A stretch of DNA of 64,000 nt from Brachyspira hampsonii (lineage in GTDB: Bacteria > Spirochaetota > Brachyspiria > Brachyspirales > Brachyspiraceae): NCBI RefSeq assembly GCF_002214805.1, contig NZ_CP019914.1, positions 2,976,001-3,040,000 of the forward strand, in the 5' to 3' direction. Positions within the stretch are counted from its first letter, which is position 1; each line of letters opens with the position of its first letter. This document shows, piece after piece, positions 24,698 through 34,900 of the stretch. The position numbers and the translations under genes are program-made. The notes under the pieces are model-generated. The model was not told the origin of the DNA, did not search any database, and saw only the letters and a list, made by a program, of their open reading frames with translations.

Positions 24698-26071
24698 GTG
24701 AGTGATATAATTTATTCTGATTTTAATAATAATATGAAAACTAATTATATGTTTTCTAATAAATATCTTATAAAATTATTTGTTCCTCTTATTATAGAGG
24801 TATTTTTAGAATATTTAGTTGGGCTTATAGATTCTTTGATGGTTGCTAGTGTAGGGGAGTCTGCTGTATCCGCTGTATTTTTAGTTGATTTTGTAATAGC
24901 ATTTCTTATAAGTATATTTGCTGCTATTTCTGCAGGAGGGGCTGTTGCAGGCGGACAATATATAGGGGCTAAGAATATAGAAAAAGCAGATGATTCTATT
25001 AATCAGCTTATAAGATTTTTATTATTATTTTCTATGGCTGTAACATTAATTATATATTTATTTAAAGATTCATTATTTGGAGCATTATTCGGAAGTATTA
25101 CCGATGAAGTTAGAAATGAGGCAAATATTTATATGCTGATAGCAGCAGCTTCAATACCATTTTTAGCTATTTATAATGGCGGAGCTTCCATGTTCAGAAC
25201 TATGGGAAATTCAAAAATATCAATGAAGATTATGATATCTATGAATATATTAAATGTTATAGGAAATGCTGTTTTAATTTATATATTTAAAATGGGCATA
25301 GCAGGGGCGGCAATATCTACATTGATTAGCAGAATAGGTTCAGCATTGATAATTATAATTTTGGGATTAAATAAAAATAATCTTATATATATAAAAAATA
25401 AAATCATATATAAAATGGATATTCAAACTATAAAAAGGATATTATCTGTAGGAATACCTTATGGTATAGAAAACGGAATGTTTTATTTGGGAAGATTATT
25501 GATACTTAGTTTAATATCTACATTTGGTACAGCATCAATAGCGGCAAATTCTGTTTCTACTCTTATCGCTAGTTTAGAGGTTCTTCCGGGTATGGCTATA
25601 GGCTTGGGACTTACAACTGTTATATCTCAATGCGTAGGTGCCGGCGATTATAATCAAACCAAATATTATACCAAAAAAATAATAGCTATTATTTATGTAT
25701 CTCAAACTATAACTAGTGCTGTTATGCTTGCAATTTTGCCTATAATACTTAATATATATCATTTATCCGCTGAGGCTACGGGATATACTTATAAATTATC
25801 ATGGTATCATGCTATTATGATGATTATATGGCCATTAGGATACTCTTTGCCCGTGGTATTCAGAGCTTCAGGAGATGCTAAGTTTCCTATGATAGTTGCT
25901 TCAGTTTCAATGGTGTTATGCAGAATAGTATTAGCTTATGTATTTGCATTATATTTTAAAATGGGTATGGTTGGCACTTGGATAGCAATGTTCTTTGATT
26001 GGATAGTAAAGGCTGTAATATTTACATTCAGATATTTAAGCGGTAAATGGATAAAGTTTCAATATAATTGA
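24698..26071 (+). CDS. MATE-family efflux transporter
   Basis: A 457-residue protein with about twelve membrane helices and MATE motifs (PLIIEVFLEYLVGLIDSLMV, GGAVAGGQYIGAKN, GNAVLIYIFKMGIAGAA, PVVFRASGDAKFPM). The start is GTG 24698, supported by GAGGA eight bases upstream. MATE proteins export drugs or metabolites with Na+ or H+; E. coli YeeO exports flavins. Co-transcription with an FMN reductase and shared control with redox lipoproteins suggest a redox-related cargo, which is inference only. Confidence 0.9.
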   Translation: MSDIIYSDFNNNMKTNYMFSNKYLIKLFVPLIIEVFLEYLVGLIDSLMVASVGESAVSAVFLVDFVIAFLISIFAAISAGGAVAGGQYIGAKNIEKADDSINQLIRFLLLFSMAVTLIIYLFKDSLFGALFGSITDEVRNEANIYMLIAAASIPFLAIYNGGASMFRTMGNSKISMKIMISMNILNVIGNAVLIYIFKMGIAGAAISTLISRIGSALIIIILGLNKNNLIYIKNKIIYKMDIQTIKRILSVGIPYGIENGMFYLGRLLILSLISTFGTASIAANSVSTLIASLEVLPGMAIGLGLTTVISQCVGAGDYNQTKYYTKKIIAIIYVSQTITSAVMLAILPIILNIYHLSAEATGYTYKLSWYHAIMMIIWPLGYSLPVVFRASGDAKFPMIVASVSMVLCRIVLAYVFALYFKMGMVGTWIAMFFDWIVKAVIFTFRYLSGKWIKFQYN

Positions 26072-26077
26072 TTTAAA

Positions 26078-26106
26078 ACTACAGGTATGTATGCTATACC
26101 TGTAGT
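26078..26106 (-). terminator. Hairpin between convergent MATE and RND genes
   Basis: A perfect 11 bp stem (ACTACAGGTAT against ATACCTGTAGT) with a 7-base loop. On the minus strand it is followed by TTTTAAAT, a weak U-tract serving the RND gene; there is no T-run on the plus side. Confidence 0.7.
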
Positions 26107-26128
26107 CAAAAAAACTTTATGCCAAAAA

Positions 26129-29100
26129 TTATTTTAATTTTATAAGTTTCAAATCAACTGCTATCATAAACACACAAGGTAAAAATATCAATGTTATTAA
26201 TGTTGAGAATATAAGTCCATAAGCTAAACTCATAACTATAGGTACTATCAAATCAGCATCTCCTCCTATACCATAAACTGTAGGCATCAATCCTCCAACT
26301 GTAGTTACTGTAGTTAAAAATATTGGAAGAAGTCTTTGAGTAGCTCCTTCTACTATTGAGTCGAATGCAAACTTTTTAGGATTACTCAATGCTTCTGTAT
26401 CAGTTTTTCCAGATTCTATTATTTTGTTTATCAAGTCTATCATTATGATGCCGTCATTAACAAGTACACCGCATAACCCTACAATACCTATAAAACCTAT
26501 AAATGACATAGGCATACCATGAACATAAAATGCTATGAATACCCCTGTTAATGTAAATGGTATTAAAAACATTATCATTAAAGGCTGAGCAAATTTTTTG
26601 AATTGAAGTAATAATATTAAGTATATTAAAACTATTGCTATCAATAATGTAACTGCAAGTCCGTCTAAAGCTCCTACTGTTTGATCGGCTTCTCCTCCGA
26701 AACCTATTATAACACCGGGATATCTTTGACTTATATCTTTAAATTTATTTTGTACAGCAAACATTACTTGTATAGATGTGTTTTGTCCCTGAACTAGATC
26801 TGCATTGATAGTAATACATCTTTGTCCGTTATAATGCCTAATAGAAGATACTCCATTTGTTTCAGTTATACTTGCAACATTTTTTAAATAAAGCAGTCTG
26901 TTGTAAGTGTTTGGTATTACAAGATTATTAAGTACATTCGTATCATATATATAATCTCTGTCAAGCTGAACTCTAAAGTCTAATTTATAATCAAGTTCCT
27001 GTATTGAAGTTGCAACTGCACCGCTGTATGCTGTTCTAAGTTCATTAGCAACATTTGCAACATTCATACCTAATTTAGCTATTTCATCATAATCAAATAA
27101 TACTCTTAATTCATTCTTACCAGACTTATCATCATCATAATAGTTTATGACTCCATTAAGACTAAGCAAATATGCTTTTACCTCATCTCTCACTTTTCTA
27201 GTCTGATTTAAATCATTCCCTACAATTTTTATATCTACAGCTTTTCCAGGATCCATAGGAAGTTTAACTGATACCATCAAAGCATCTAATTCTTCTCTTA
27301 AACTTGTTTTTTCTAATTCTCTGTTTATATTATCCATTATATCATAAGCTGTTTTTTTTCTTTCTGTAGACGGTATAAGATAAACTGTAATTCCTGCAAG
27401 ATTTGCTGATTCTTCTGAAATATCAACTATATTTTGATTAACCTGTTTTCCAACAATGCTATTAACTGCTATTAAGTTTTCAGCATCAACAGACTTATAT
27501 ATAACATTTTCTATTTGCTCAACATACTTCATAGTGTTCTTTATAGAGTTTCCTATTCCTGAATCAATATTTATCATTATACTGTCAGAACTTGTATCGT
27601 ATATAAGTATAAATTTCTGCAAACTATCTTTAGCTAAAAAGAATGAAAATATTAAAAGAACTATAAAAAATAAAACTACTAAATATCTGAATTTCAATAA
27701 AATTTTTAATGCCTTATTAAAAGGATTTTTCATAGCATTGAATAATTTTTCTTTATCAAAATCTAATGGATTTTTTATTTTTTTTAGGAAATTAAATTTA
27801 GAATTTTTTTTAGTTTTATCCTGTAAATTATTAGGTAGAATAAATATAGCCTGAAATAAACTTGCAATCAAAGCTACAACCACCACTTTAGGAAAAGGTG
27901 CTATAAGTTTACCTACAACATCTTTAGTAAGAAGCATAGGCATAAAGGCCACAACAGTAGTCATAGTAGCAACCATTATAGGGCTTACAACATCTTTTAC
28001 AGCCTCTACAGTACCATCAAGTCCTGTCTTACCAGCCTTTTGGAAATCGTATATATTTTCACATACTACAATGCTGTTATCAACAACCATTCCTATAACT
28101 GTAATTATTCCTGCAAGTGATATTATATTAAAAGTTAAATCAGAAAAATGTATGTATGAGAAAGTGATAAATATTACAACTATCATTCCTATGCTTGTAA
28201 ATAATGCACTTTTGAAATCTAAGAATATTAAAAGAACTATCAATATTATAATGAAACCAAATATTAAATTACTAGTTGCAACATTAGTAAGAGCTAACAC
28301 CATTCTTGAAGTTTCTCCAATAGTTGTAACTTCGATATTTTCAGGTATTAAATTTTGATTATTTTTAAGAAAAGCATTTATATTTTCTGTAGTTTTTACT
28401 ATATCAGCATTTTCTTTTTTTAATATGCTTAATGAATATCCTTCTAGGCTGTTTATTCTTACATATATAGATTTTTCAACAAAACCGCTGTTTACCTTTG
28501 CCAAATCCTGTATCCTTACTCTCTGCCCATTGAAAGTAGATCTTACAACAACATTAGTAGCCTCTGAAGGATTTTCAAATTGTCCCATTGTTACTATTGT
28601 TTTTTCTTCTTCATTTTCTTCTAAATCCATATAAATAGGCTTTTTTAAATCTCCGCTTGTAGCCCTTATATTTCTTGCAGAAAGTGAATTGACTATATCA
28701 GTAAGAGAAATATAATATTCCTGCAGTTTTTTAGGATCAGCGAGTATTTTTACTTCAGGGTCTGTTCTTCCCTGCACCCTTATATCCGCAACACCATCAA
28801 CATATTTTAATTTTCTTTCAAGTTCTTTACTGAAGTCGTATAAAACTTTTTCATCTCCTTCAAATCCTTTTTTAAAATGCACTCCTATATTATATATGGA
28901 TGTAAGTTTTGGATTTATATCAGTTATTTCTATAGTTTCAACTTCAGCAGCCATGTCTGGTACATTCTGCATTTTTCTAAATATATCATCTTTAGCTTTG
29001 CTTGTATCAATTTCCATATCTAACTGCACGAATATAATAGCAGCATTTTCTGTTATTATTGAAGTAAATTCATCTATTCCTGATATAGTTCTTAATTGAT

Positions 29101-29308
29101 CTTCTATTTGTATAACAGCATTTTGTTCTACATCTAACGGCGAAGCTCCCGGATAAACAACTTGTAAAATCATTAATTCTAAATCGGTTGATGGGAAAGA
29201 TTCTTTGTCTATGTTATAGTATGAATATAGACCTATCATAATAGAAACGAATATTATGATATTTACAAGCATTCTGTTATTTGCAAAAAAGTATATTAGA
29301 TTTTTCAT
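26129..29308 (-). CDS. RND-family efflux permease
   Basis: A 1059-residue protein with the two-fold RND layout: a helix near residue 10, a large periplasmic loop, helices at about 340-490, a second periplasmic loop and helices at about 880-1050. GMVVDNSIVVCENIYDF in TM4 keeps the first Asp of the AcrB proton relay (D407 equivalent) while the second is Asn, as in several non-AcrB subfamilies. VLVNDGIIMIDLINK occupies TM10. RND pumps normally need a membrane-fusion protein and a TolC-type channel; neither is in the window, so they must be elsewhere or the pump works alone. A tetR gene is divergent from it. Confidence 0.92.
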   Translation of the reverse strand: MKNLIYFFANNRMLVNIIIFVSIMIGLYSYYNIDKESFPSTDLELMILQVVYPGASPLDVEQNAVIQIEDQLRTISGIDEFTSIITENAAIIFVQLDMEIDTSKAKDDIFRKMQNVPDMAAEVETIEITDINPKLTSIYNIGVHFKKGFEGDEKVLYDFSKELERKLKYVDGVADIRVQGRTDPEVKILADPKKLQEYYISLTDIVNSLSARNIRATSGDLKKPIYMDLEENEEEKTIVTMGQFENPSEATNVVVRSTFNGQRVRIQDLAKVNSGFVEKSIYVRINSLEGYSLSILKKENADIVKTTENINAFLKNNQNLIPENIEVTTIGETSRMVLALTNVATSNLIFGFIIILIVLLIFLDFKSALFTSIGMIVVIFITFSYIHFSDLTFNIISLAGIITVIGMVVDNSIVVCENIYDFQKAGKTGLDGTVEAVKDVVSPIMVATMTTVVAFMPMLLTKDVVGKLIAPFPKVVVVALIASLFQAIFILPNNLQDKTKKNSKFNFLKKIKNPLDFDKEKLFNAMKNPFNKALKILLKFRYLVVLFFIVLLIFSFFLAKDSLQKFILIYDTSSDSIMINIDSGIGNSIKNTMKYVEQIENVIYKSVDAENLIAVNSIVGKQVNQNIVDISEESANLAGITVYLIPSTERKKTAYDIMDNINRELEKTSLREELDALMVSVKLPMDPGKAVDIKIVGNDLNQTRKVRDEVKAYLLSLNGVINYYDDDKSGKNELRVLFDYDEIAKLGMNVANVANELRTAYSGAVATSIQELDYKLDFRVQLDRDYIYDTNVLNNLVIPNTYNRLLYLKNVASITETNGVSSIRHYNGQRCITINADLVQGQNTSIQVMFAVQNKFKDISQRYPGVIIGFGGEADQTVGALDGLAVTLLIAIVLIYLILLLQFKKFAQPLMIMFLIPFTLTGVFIAFYVHGMPMSFIGFIGIVGLCGVLVNDGIIMIDLINKIIESGKTDTEALSNPKKFAFDSIVEGATQRLLPIFLTTVTTVGGLMPTVYGIGGDADLIVPIVMSLAYGLIFSTLITLIFLPCVFMIAVDLKLIKLK

Positions 29309-29613
29309 TATCCTATAATTCCATGTTATATATTATATACTATAGTATATCAAATTTTATTATGAATTTATACTTTTATAGAAAAAATTACTAATAAATA
29401 ATATTAATTATAAAGATATTTGACATGTAGACCTAAATAAGACTATTTTTATAGACATAAATATCATATTGTTGTTTATTATAAAATTAATTTACATTTT
29501 TTATTAAAATATTTGTAATTATAAATATAAATAGTTTACATTTTATTATATTATAATATAATATATAAAGGTCTATTAATATTTTTAATTTACCAAAATC
29601 TAGGACATTTTAT
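29309..29613. promoter_or_regulatory. Divergent RND/tetR intergenic region with repeated candidate operator boxes
   Basis: Two direct repeats TAGACCTAAATA (29428-29439) and TAGACATAAATA (29452-29463) lie 24 bases apart. A related box, TAGACCTTTATA, is on the minus strand at 29564-29575 close to the tetR start. They are candidate TetR sites. Promoter hexamers are hard to choose in the AT-rich context. Confidence 0.4.
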
Positions 29614-30201
29614 ATGAAAAGCAGTTCAAATAAAAATAATGCCAGAGTAAAAAAAACAAAAAAATTGCTTGAAGATTCTCTTGGTGTTTTATTAGAAGAA
29701 AAACCTTTTGAGGACATAAGAGTAATTGATATTTGTGCTAAAGCTAATATGCATAGAAGTACTTTTTACACTTACTATAATGATAAATACGAATTATTAA
29801 AATCTAAATTAGATGAATACGAGGCTAAATTTTTAGAAGATTTGAAAAGGTATAAAATAGCAAATAAATTAAAAGATTCGCATGTAGATATAATGGAAAA
29901 AATACTGCAGTATTTTTATTTAAATAGAAAATATTTGAAAATAATATTTCAGAATAATAAGGACGGAAGTGTTACAAATATTTTAAGAGAATATTTAGCT
30001 TCTTATGTAATAGAAGGTATAAAAGATTTTAAGACCATTCGCCCCGACAAAGAGAATGTTATAAGAGTTATGGTTAGTTTTTATTCTGGGGCATTTATAT
30101 CCGTTCTTACAGATTGGATACTTAATGATTGTTTTATATCTGTAGAAGAATTGGCTTCTTATATATCAGATATTATTATGCAAAGAGTTTTTTCTGAATA
30201 A
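29614..30201 (+). CDS. TetR/AcrR-family regulator
   Basis: A 195-residue regulator with the TetR helix-turn-helix at about residues 35-65 (IRVIDICAKANMHRSTFYTY, then YNDKYELL). The C-terminal ligand domain ends SDIIMQRVFSE and resembles the TetR_C type of DhaS-like regulators. It is divergent from the RND permease gene and is the likely repressor of that pump. Confidence 0.9.
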   Translation: MKSSSNKNNARVKKTKKLLEDSLGVLLEEKPFEDIRVIDICAKANMHRSTFYTYYNDKYELLKSKLDEYEAKFLEDLKRYKIANKLKDSHVDIMEKILQYFYLNRKYLKIIFQNNKDGSVTNILREYLASYVIEGIKDFKTIRPDKENVIRVMVSFYSGAFISVLTDWILNDCFISVEELASYISDIIMQRVFSE

Positions 30202-30316
30202 AATTATTTTTATAGTCAAATTTTTTTATTCTTAATTATATATTTCCGATAATATATTAAAAACATATTTTACATTTGTATTTTTTATTTGATTTATATA
30301 TAGTAGGAGAAAAAAT

Positions 30317-30847
30317 ATGAAGAGAATAATTTTGTTTGTATCTTTATTCGTTTTTTCATTTAATTTTTTAAATGCACAAAACATAACAAAAGAAAGTGAT
30401 TATTCTAAAAATTGGGCTAGTTTTATTTTTAGAAAAACTATAGATATGAAAGGGGCTTTATATGAAGGAAGACCCGGCGGAGATTTAGAATTGGTTTCAG
30501 GAAGATCGCCTCTTTTTCTTGTGAAAATTTATAAATTTATGGGTGCAAGATCAGATCAGCATGCTTATTATACTCATCAGGTGCCTATATCAATGTTTTA
30601 TGATAATGCTCCGGCTTTGGGTGTAAATTTAGTTGAGGGCTATTCTATAGAAGGCGGAAAAATAATGAGATATTCAAAATATATAAAAAGCTATCAAGGT
30701 AAGTTAGATTCTTGGAAAAAAGCCAACTCTACTTTTACAAATGAAAGATGGGTAGCAAATGCAGATGCCGATTGGGGTTCTTATCCTGTACCTCAGCCGG
30801 AAGATGTTAACTGGGCTGACGGAGAGTATGCAGGAGAGTTATATTAA
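30317..30847 (+). CDS. Exported protein of unknown function, tandem copy 1
   Basis: A 176-residue protein with a Sec signal (MKRIILFVSLFVFSFNFLNA, then QNITK). The mature part has many aromatic residues and ends with WGSYPVPQPEDVNWADGEY. The next gene shares this end (WNTFPCPQSSDINWEKKA), the internal VEGYSIEGGKIMRYSKYIKS pattern and the spacing between them, so the two are paralogs. I do not recognise a family. AGGAG precedes the ATG. Confidence 0.75.
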   Translation: MKRIILFVSLFVFSFNFLNAQNITKESDYSKNWASFIFRKTIDMKGALYEGRPGGDLELVSGRSPLFLVKIYKFMGARSDQHAYYTHQVPISMFYDNAPALGVNLVEGYSIEGGKIMRYSKYIKSYQGKLDSWKKANSTFTNERWVANADADWGSYPVPQPEDVNWADGEYAGELY

Positions 30848-30855
30848 AAAATATA

Positions 30856-31374
30856 ATGTCATATATTTCTATTATATTAGTTATATTATTAGTTTTGACT
30901 GTTTTATTTTTTATTAATAATAATACCATTGTATCTTATGATAATGCTTGGATTAAGTTAGTAAAAAATAGAGTAGTGAAGGAAGAAGATAGATATTACA
31001 CTTTTAAAGAAGATGGTGTGCTCATTATAAATAAAAAGAAGGTATTAAATTTTATTCATGCCAAGCATGATAATATGGCAGTTTACAGCAATACAGATTA
31101 TTTAAATAAATTCATGCTTGTTTTTTCCGGATATCCATCTATAAAGGTAACCTTTATGGAAGGATATATAGTTGAAAATAACAAATTGTATTATACCTAT
31201 GCATATAAATCATCTTATTATACTAAACTCAATAAATGGATGAAGCTTAATGGAGTTTTTGAAGATAAAGAAAATTGGGCTGCCAAAAAAAATGTTAAAT
31301 GGAATACTTTTCCTTGTCCTCAGTCATCAGATATAAATTGGGAAAAAAAAGCTATGATAGGAATTTTATCATAA
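30856..31374 (+). CDS. Membrane-anchored protein of unknown function, tandem copy 2
   Basis: A 172-residue protein beginning 8 bases after copy 1. Its N-terminal helix (ISIILVILLVLTVLFFI) lacks a cleavage site, so it is probably an anchor rather than a signal peptide. The domain that follows matches copy 1 (MEGYIVENNKLYYTYAYKSS, FPCPQSSDINW). The ATG has no strong ribosome site, which fits translational coupling. Function unknown. Confidence 0.7.
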   Translation: MSYISIILVILLVLTVLFFINNNTIVSYDNAWIKLVKNRVVKEEDRYYTFKEDGVLIINKKKVLNFIHAKHDNMAVYSNTDYLNKFMLVFSGYPSIKVTFMEGYIVENNKLYYTYAYKSSYYTKLNKWMKLNGVFEDKENWAAKKNVKWNTFPCPQSSDINWEKKAMIGILS

Positions 31375-31497
31375 GAGTCAATTTTTTTAAAATAAATATT
31401 ACAATTCTATCAATATATTGTTATATATGTAAGTATATTGAATATTTTTTTTATTTGTTATACTTAATAAAATTAATTATTATTTAAGGAGAATTAT

Positions 31498-31830
31498 ATG
31501 AGTTTAAATATAGAAGATAAAGGAAAAGTTAAAGTTGTAAGTTTAGTTGGTAAATTAGATGTTAATTTATCTGTATCTATTGAATCTGAGTTGGAGCAAT
31601 TAGTAGAGTCTGGTTCTATTCATTTGATATTAGAACTATCAGGAATTGAATATTTAAGCTCAAGCGGCATAAGAGTATTTATTTCTATAATGAGAAAAAT
31701 TAAAGATAAAAATGGAAGATTAGTATTAGCATGCGTTCCAGATATAATCAAAAAAATATTAAAAACAGTAGAGTTAGAAGATCTATTTGAAGTATATGAA
31801 AATGTAGATGATGCAGTAGATTCATTTTAA
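31498..31830 (+). CDS. STAS-domain anti-sigma factor antagonist
   Basis: A 110-residue single STAS domain of the SpoIIAA/RsbV type. VKVVSLVGKLDVNLS is the first strand pair and EYLSSSGIRVFISIMRK holds the phosphorylation site; S55 corresponds to the regulatory Ser of SpoIIAA. In the dephosphorylated state such proteins sequester a kinase/anti-sigma factor. The GAF-GAF-PP2C phosphatase at 57410-59182 is the kind of enzyme that would dephosphorylate it. No kinase or sigma gene is adjacent. TAAGGAG precedes the ATG. Confidence 0.92.
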   Translation: MSLNIEDKGKVKVVSLVGKLDVNLSVSIESELEQLVESGSIHLILELSGIEYLSSSGIRVFISIMRKIKDKNGRLVLACVPDIIKKILKTVELEDLFEVYENVDDAVDSF

Positions 31831-31914
31831 TATTTTATATTGATTTTATTTGTTTTTTTTGTATAATAATTTATATGTTTTTAGTTTTATAATAAATTAT
31901 TATATTGGCAGAGT

Positions 31915-34900
31915 ATGAGATTAAAATGTTATGTGAAATTTAAAATATTAGTTCTCTTTTCTTTTATTTTATTTGCTTGTGCATCGAGTCAGAAAAATAC
32001 TGATTCGGCATTTGACAGCAGACCCTTTTTAAAAGAATATAAAAAATATTCTTTAACATCTGGAGAGGTAAATCCGGCATTAGATGCTGTAATTGATAGA
32101 GAAGGTACTTGGATTTATTATTCAAGGGAAAATGCCGGAAATACTGATATTTTTGCTGTAAATTCATATACTCTTGAAACTTATAGATTAACCAGAAGCC
32201 CCGGAATAGATACATCCGTTTCTACTGATGATAAATCTAAATATATAGTATTCTCTTCTACTAGAGATGATGCTTTCGGTGATATATATTTATATAAACT
32301 TTATAATTTCGGAATAAGAATTTCTAAAAATAATTTAGAAAATTTGGAGCAGAGTATCATAAGACTTACAGATTATAAAGGTTATGATACTGATCCTGTG
32401 ATTTCTCATAAAGGTAATTCTATAGCATTTATTTCAGATAGGGACGGAGGAGTTAAAAAACTCTTTACTGTAAAGCCTAATGGTAAAGATGTGAAAAAAT
32501 TATCTGATATTGAAGCTAGTTCTCCTGTATTTTCTTTTGATGATACAAAAATAGCTTTTATAACTTCTAAAGTTGGAGATATGTATTCTCAATTAGCTAT
32601 ATTGGATTTAATTCCTAATACTAATAATCAGACTAATTTAACTATACTTACCGATACAAAAACATTTAAATTTAACCCTACATTTTACAATGATGATACT
32701 ATTATATTTTTTGAAATAGAAAAAGATTCTGACAGAGACGGAAATTTAACCTATTATGATAAAAGACGCTTGATGTCTTATTCTTTGACAACTCATCAAT
32801 ATTATATTTTATCAGAAGATACTCAATTAACTACTTTCAATGTAGCTTATCCTTCAGCTTTAGTTGGAGCTTATGTTGTTAGTGAAGACGGTACTAGTAT
32901 AGTAACAATGGGTTCTACAAAAGAGTATTTTATAAAAGATGATAATTCTGCCGCTATGTATAATAGTTTTGTGGAACTTCCATACAATAGGAAAGTAGAT
33001 GTTATAGAAAGATTTGCTGAATATTTCCCTTTTTCTGAAGATCAGAACAATGTTGCTAAGGCATATTTTAATATGATGATATCATCATATACTAATAATA
33101 ATATTAAAGAATATAATAATACTAAAAAAGTATTAACTTCTGAGTATTTAGAAACATTTCCGGGATTTTTAACATCAAAAATAGATGAGAGTTTTGACAC
33201 TAATAATAATTGGTTTGATATAGAATCTTATACAAATGAATACTTTATTACTAATACTGATTTGGAGATGACAAATTTAATAGCTTGGTCAGGATATATA
33301 TCAGCTAATGAAAAATATAAAACTGATAAGAATAATGAAGATACATTTACAATTCTAAGCGAAATTCTTAATTTGAATATTGATAAAGATTTATATTTGC
33401 TTGCAGCTAAATTATACGCTCATTCAGTTGAAGATAATGGTTATAAATACCCAGAAGATGAAGATATTTATAATACTCCTTATAAAAGAAAAGATTTATT
33501 ATTTTCAGACAGATTGGAGATTGCAAAAGATTTCATAAGAGATTCAAAGATTTCTTATAATCTTATAATAGAAAATGCTCATCCTTATGCTCCTTTAGCT
33601 GTAGCTGCGAGACTTATATATTTAGACGGACTTATACTTTCAAGAAATTATGATGATGCTACTAATTTATTTAATCCTTATATTGAATCTAAAAATGATA
33701 TAATGCTTGCATTGGGATATTATGCAAATGCTAAGGTACTTATGGCTCAGAAAGATGATGGATCTTATGCTTTGTTTAAAGAGGCTTTAAATTCCGGAGG
33801 AAAAAATTTTGATTCCACTTATGAAGCTCAGTATTGTAAAACTACATTAGCTGATTATTATAAATCTTTAGCAGATAAAGCATATAATGAGGGAAAATAT
33901 GCTGCTGCTTATGAAAATTATAATGAAACTTTAAAATATAATCCTAATGATACTTCAGCTTCTTCAAGGGTTATAGAGAGCGGACTTAGAGCTTATAGTA
34001 CTATAGAATCACTTGAAGAAACTATACTTGAGCGGGAGAGAAATATTTTATCAACTAGATATTCTTCTCATGAGGCACATGCCGAACTTGCAAATGCTTA
34101 TTACTATTTAGCTAATAGATATTATGGTATAGCTGTATCCAAACAGTATAGTCCTGAACGCTATGTTGTCAGTGAGAAAAAAAGGGAAGACGGATTTTAT
34201 TTGTATTTGAATAAGGCTTTTGATACCATAGTTGAAAAGGCTGTATCATATATTAATTTTGCAATATTCCTATATCCTGATGAAGAAAATTATTATGTAA
34301 AAAAATCTGAGATGCTTACATTTGCTCAGGCTTTAAGGATGCAGGTGCTTCAAGATGAAAAAATATATAAAAGCGTAATAGAATTAGTACCAGCTTATAA
34401 AGATAATGCTGTTACTAATGGCACATATATGGGTTATAATATGCTTGCATTCCAAACTCAGAATTTGGATTCTGAAATTATAGATTCATTAATAATGGCA
34501 AAAAGTAAAGTAAGAACTAAACCTAGTACTATATCTATAATGCTTGCTAATTCTTATTTGATAAATGGAAGGTATTCGGATGCTGTTAATGAATATAAAG
34601 AAGCAGAAAGTTTACTTAATCAAATAGGAACTGATAAGAGCAAGGCTTGGTATCATTTCTTTTATGGTTATTCTTTATGGATGAATAATGATATAAAAGG
34701 AGCTTATAGAGAATATGATAAGGCACGGGCTTTATTTGAAAAATTAGGCGATAAGGAAAGTGTATATAAAATAGTTGGATATACTTCGATTGCTGCTATA
34801 GAGCAGGAAGATTATAATAAGGCTATAGAGTCTTTATTAGAAAGAGATGAACTTACAAAAGATGATTTTAATAAAAATGAACTTAATCAGCTTTTACTTG

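Noticed and set aside
27456-28358. Plus-strand ORFs opposite the RND permease
   Set aside because: They lie within conserved RND coding sequence and show no ribosome site or family features.
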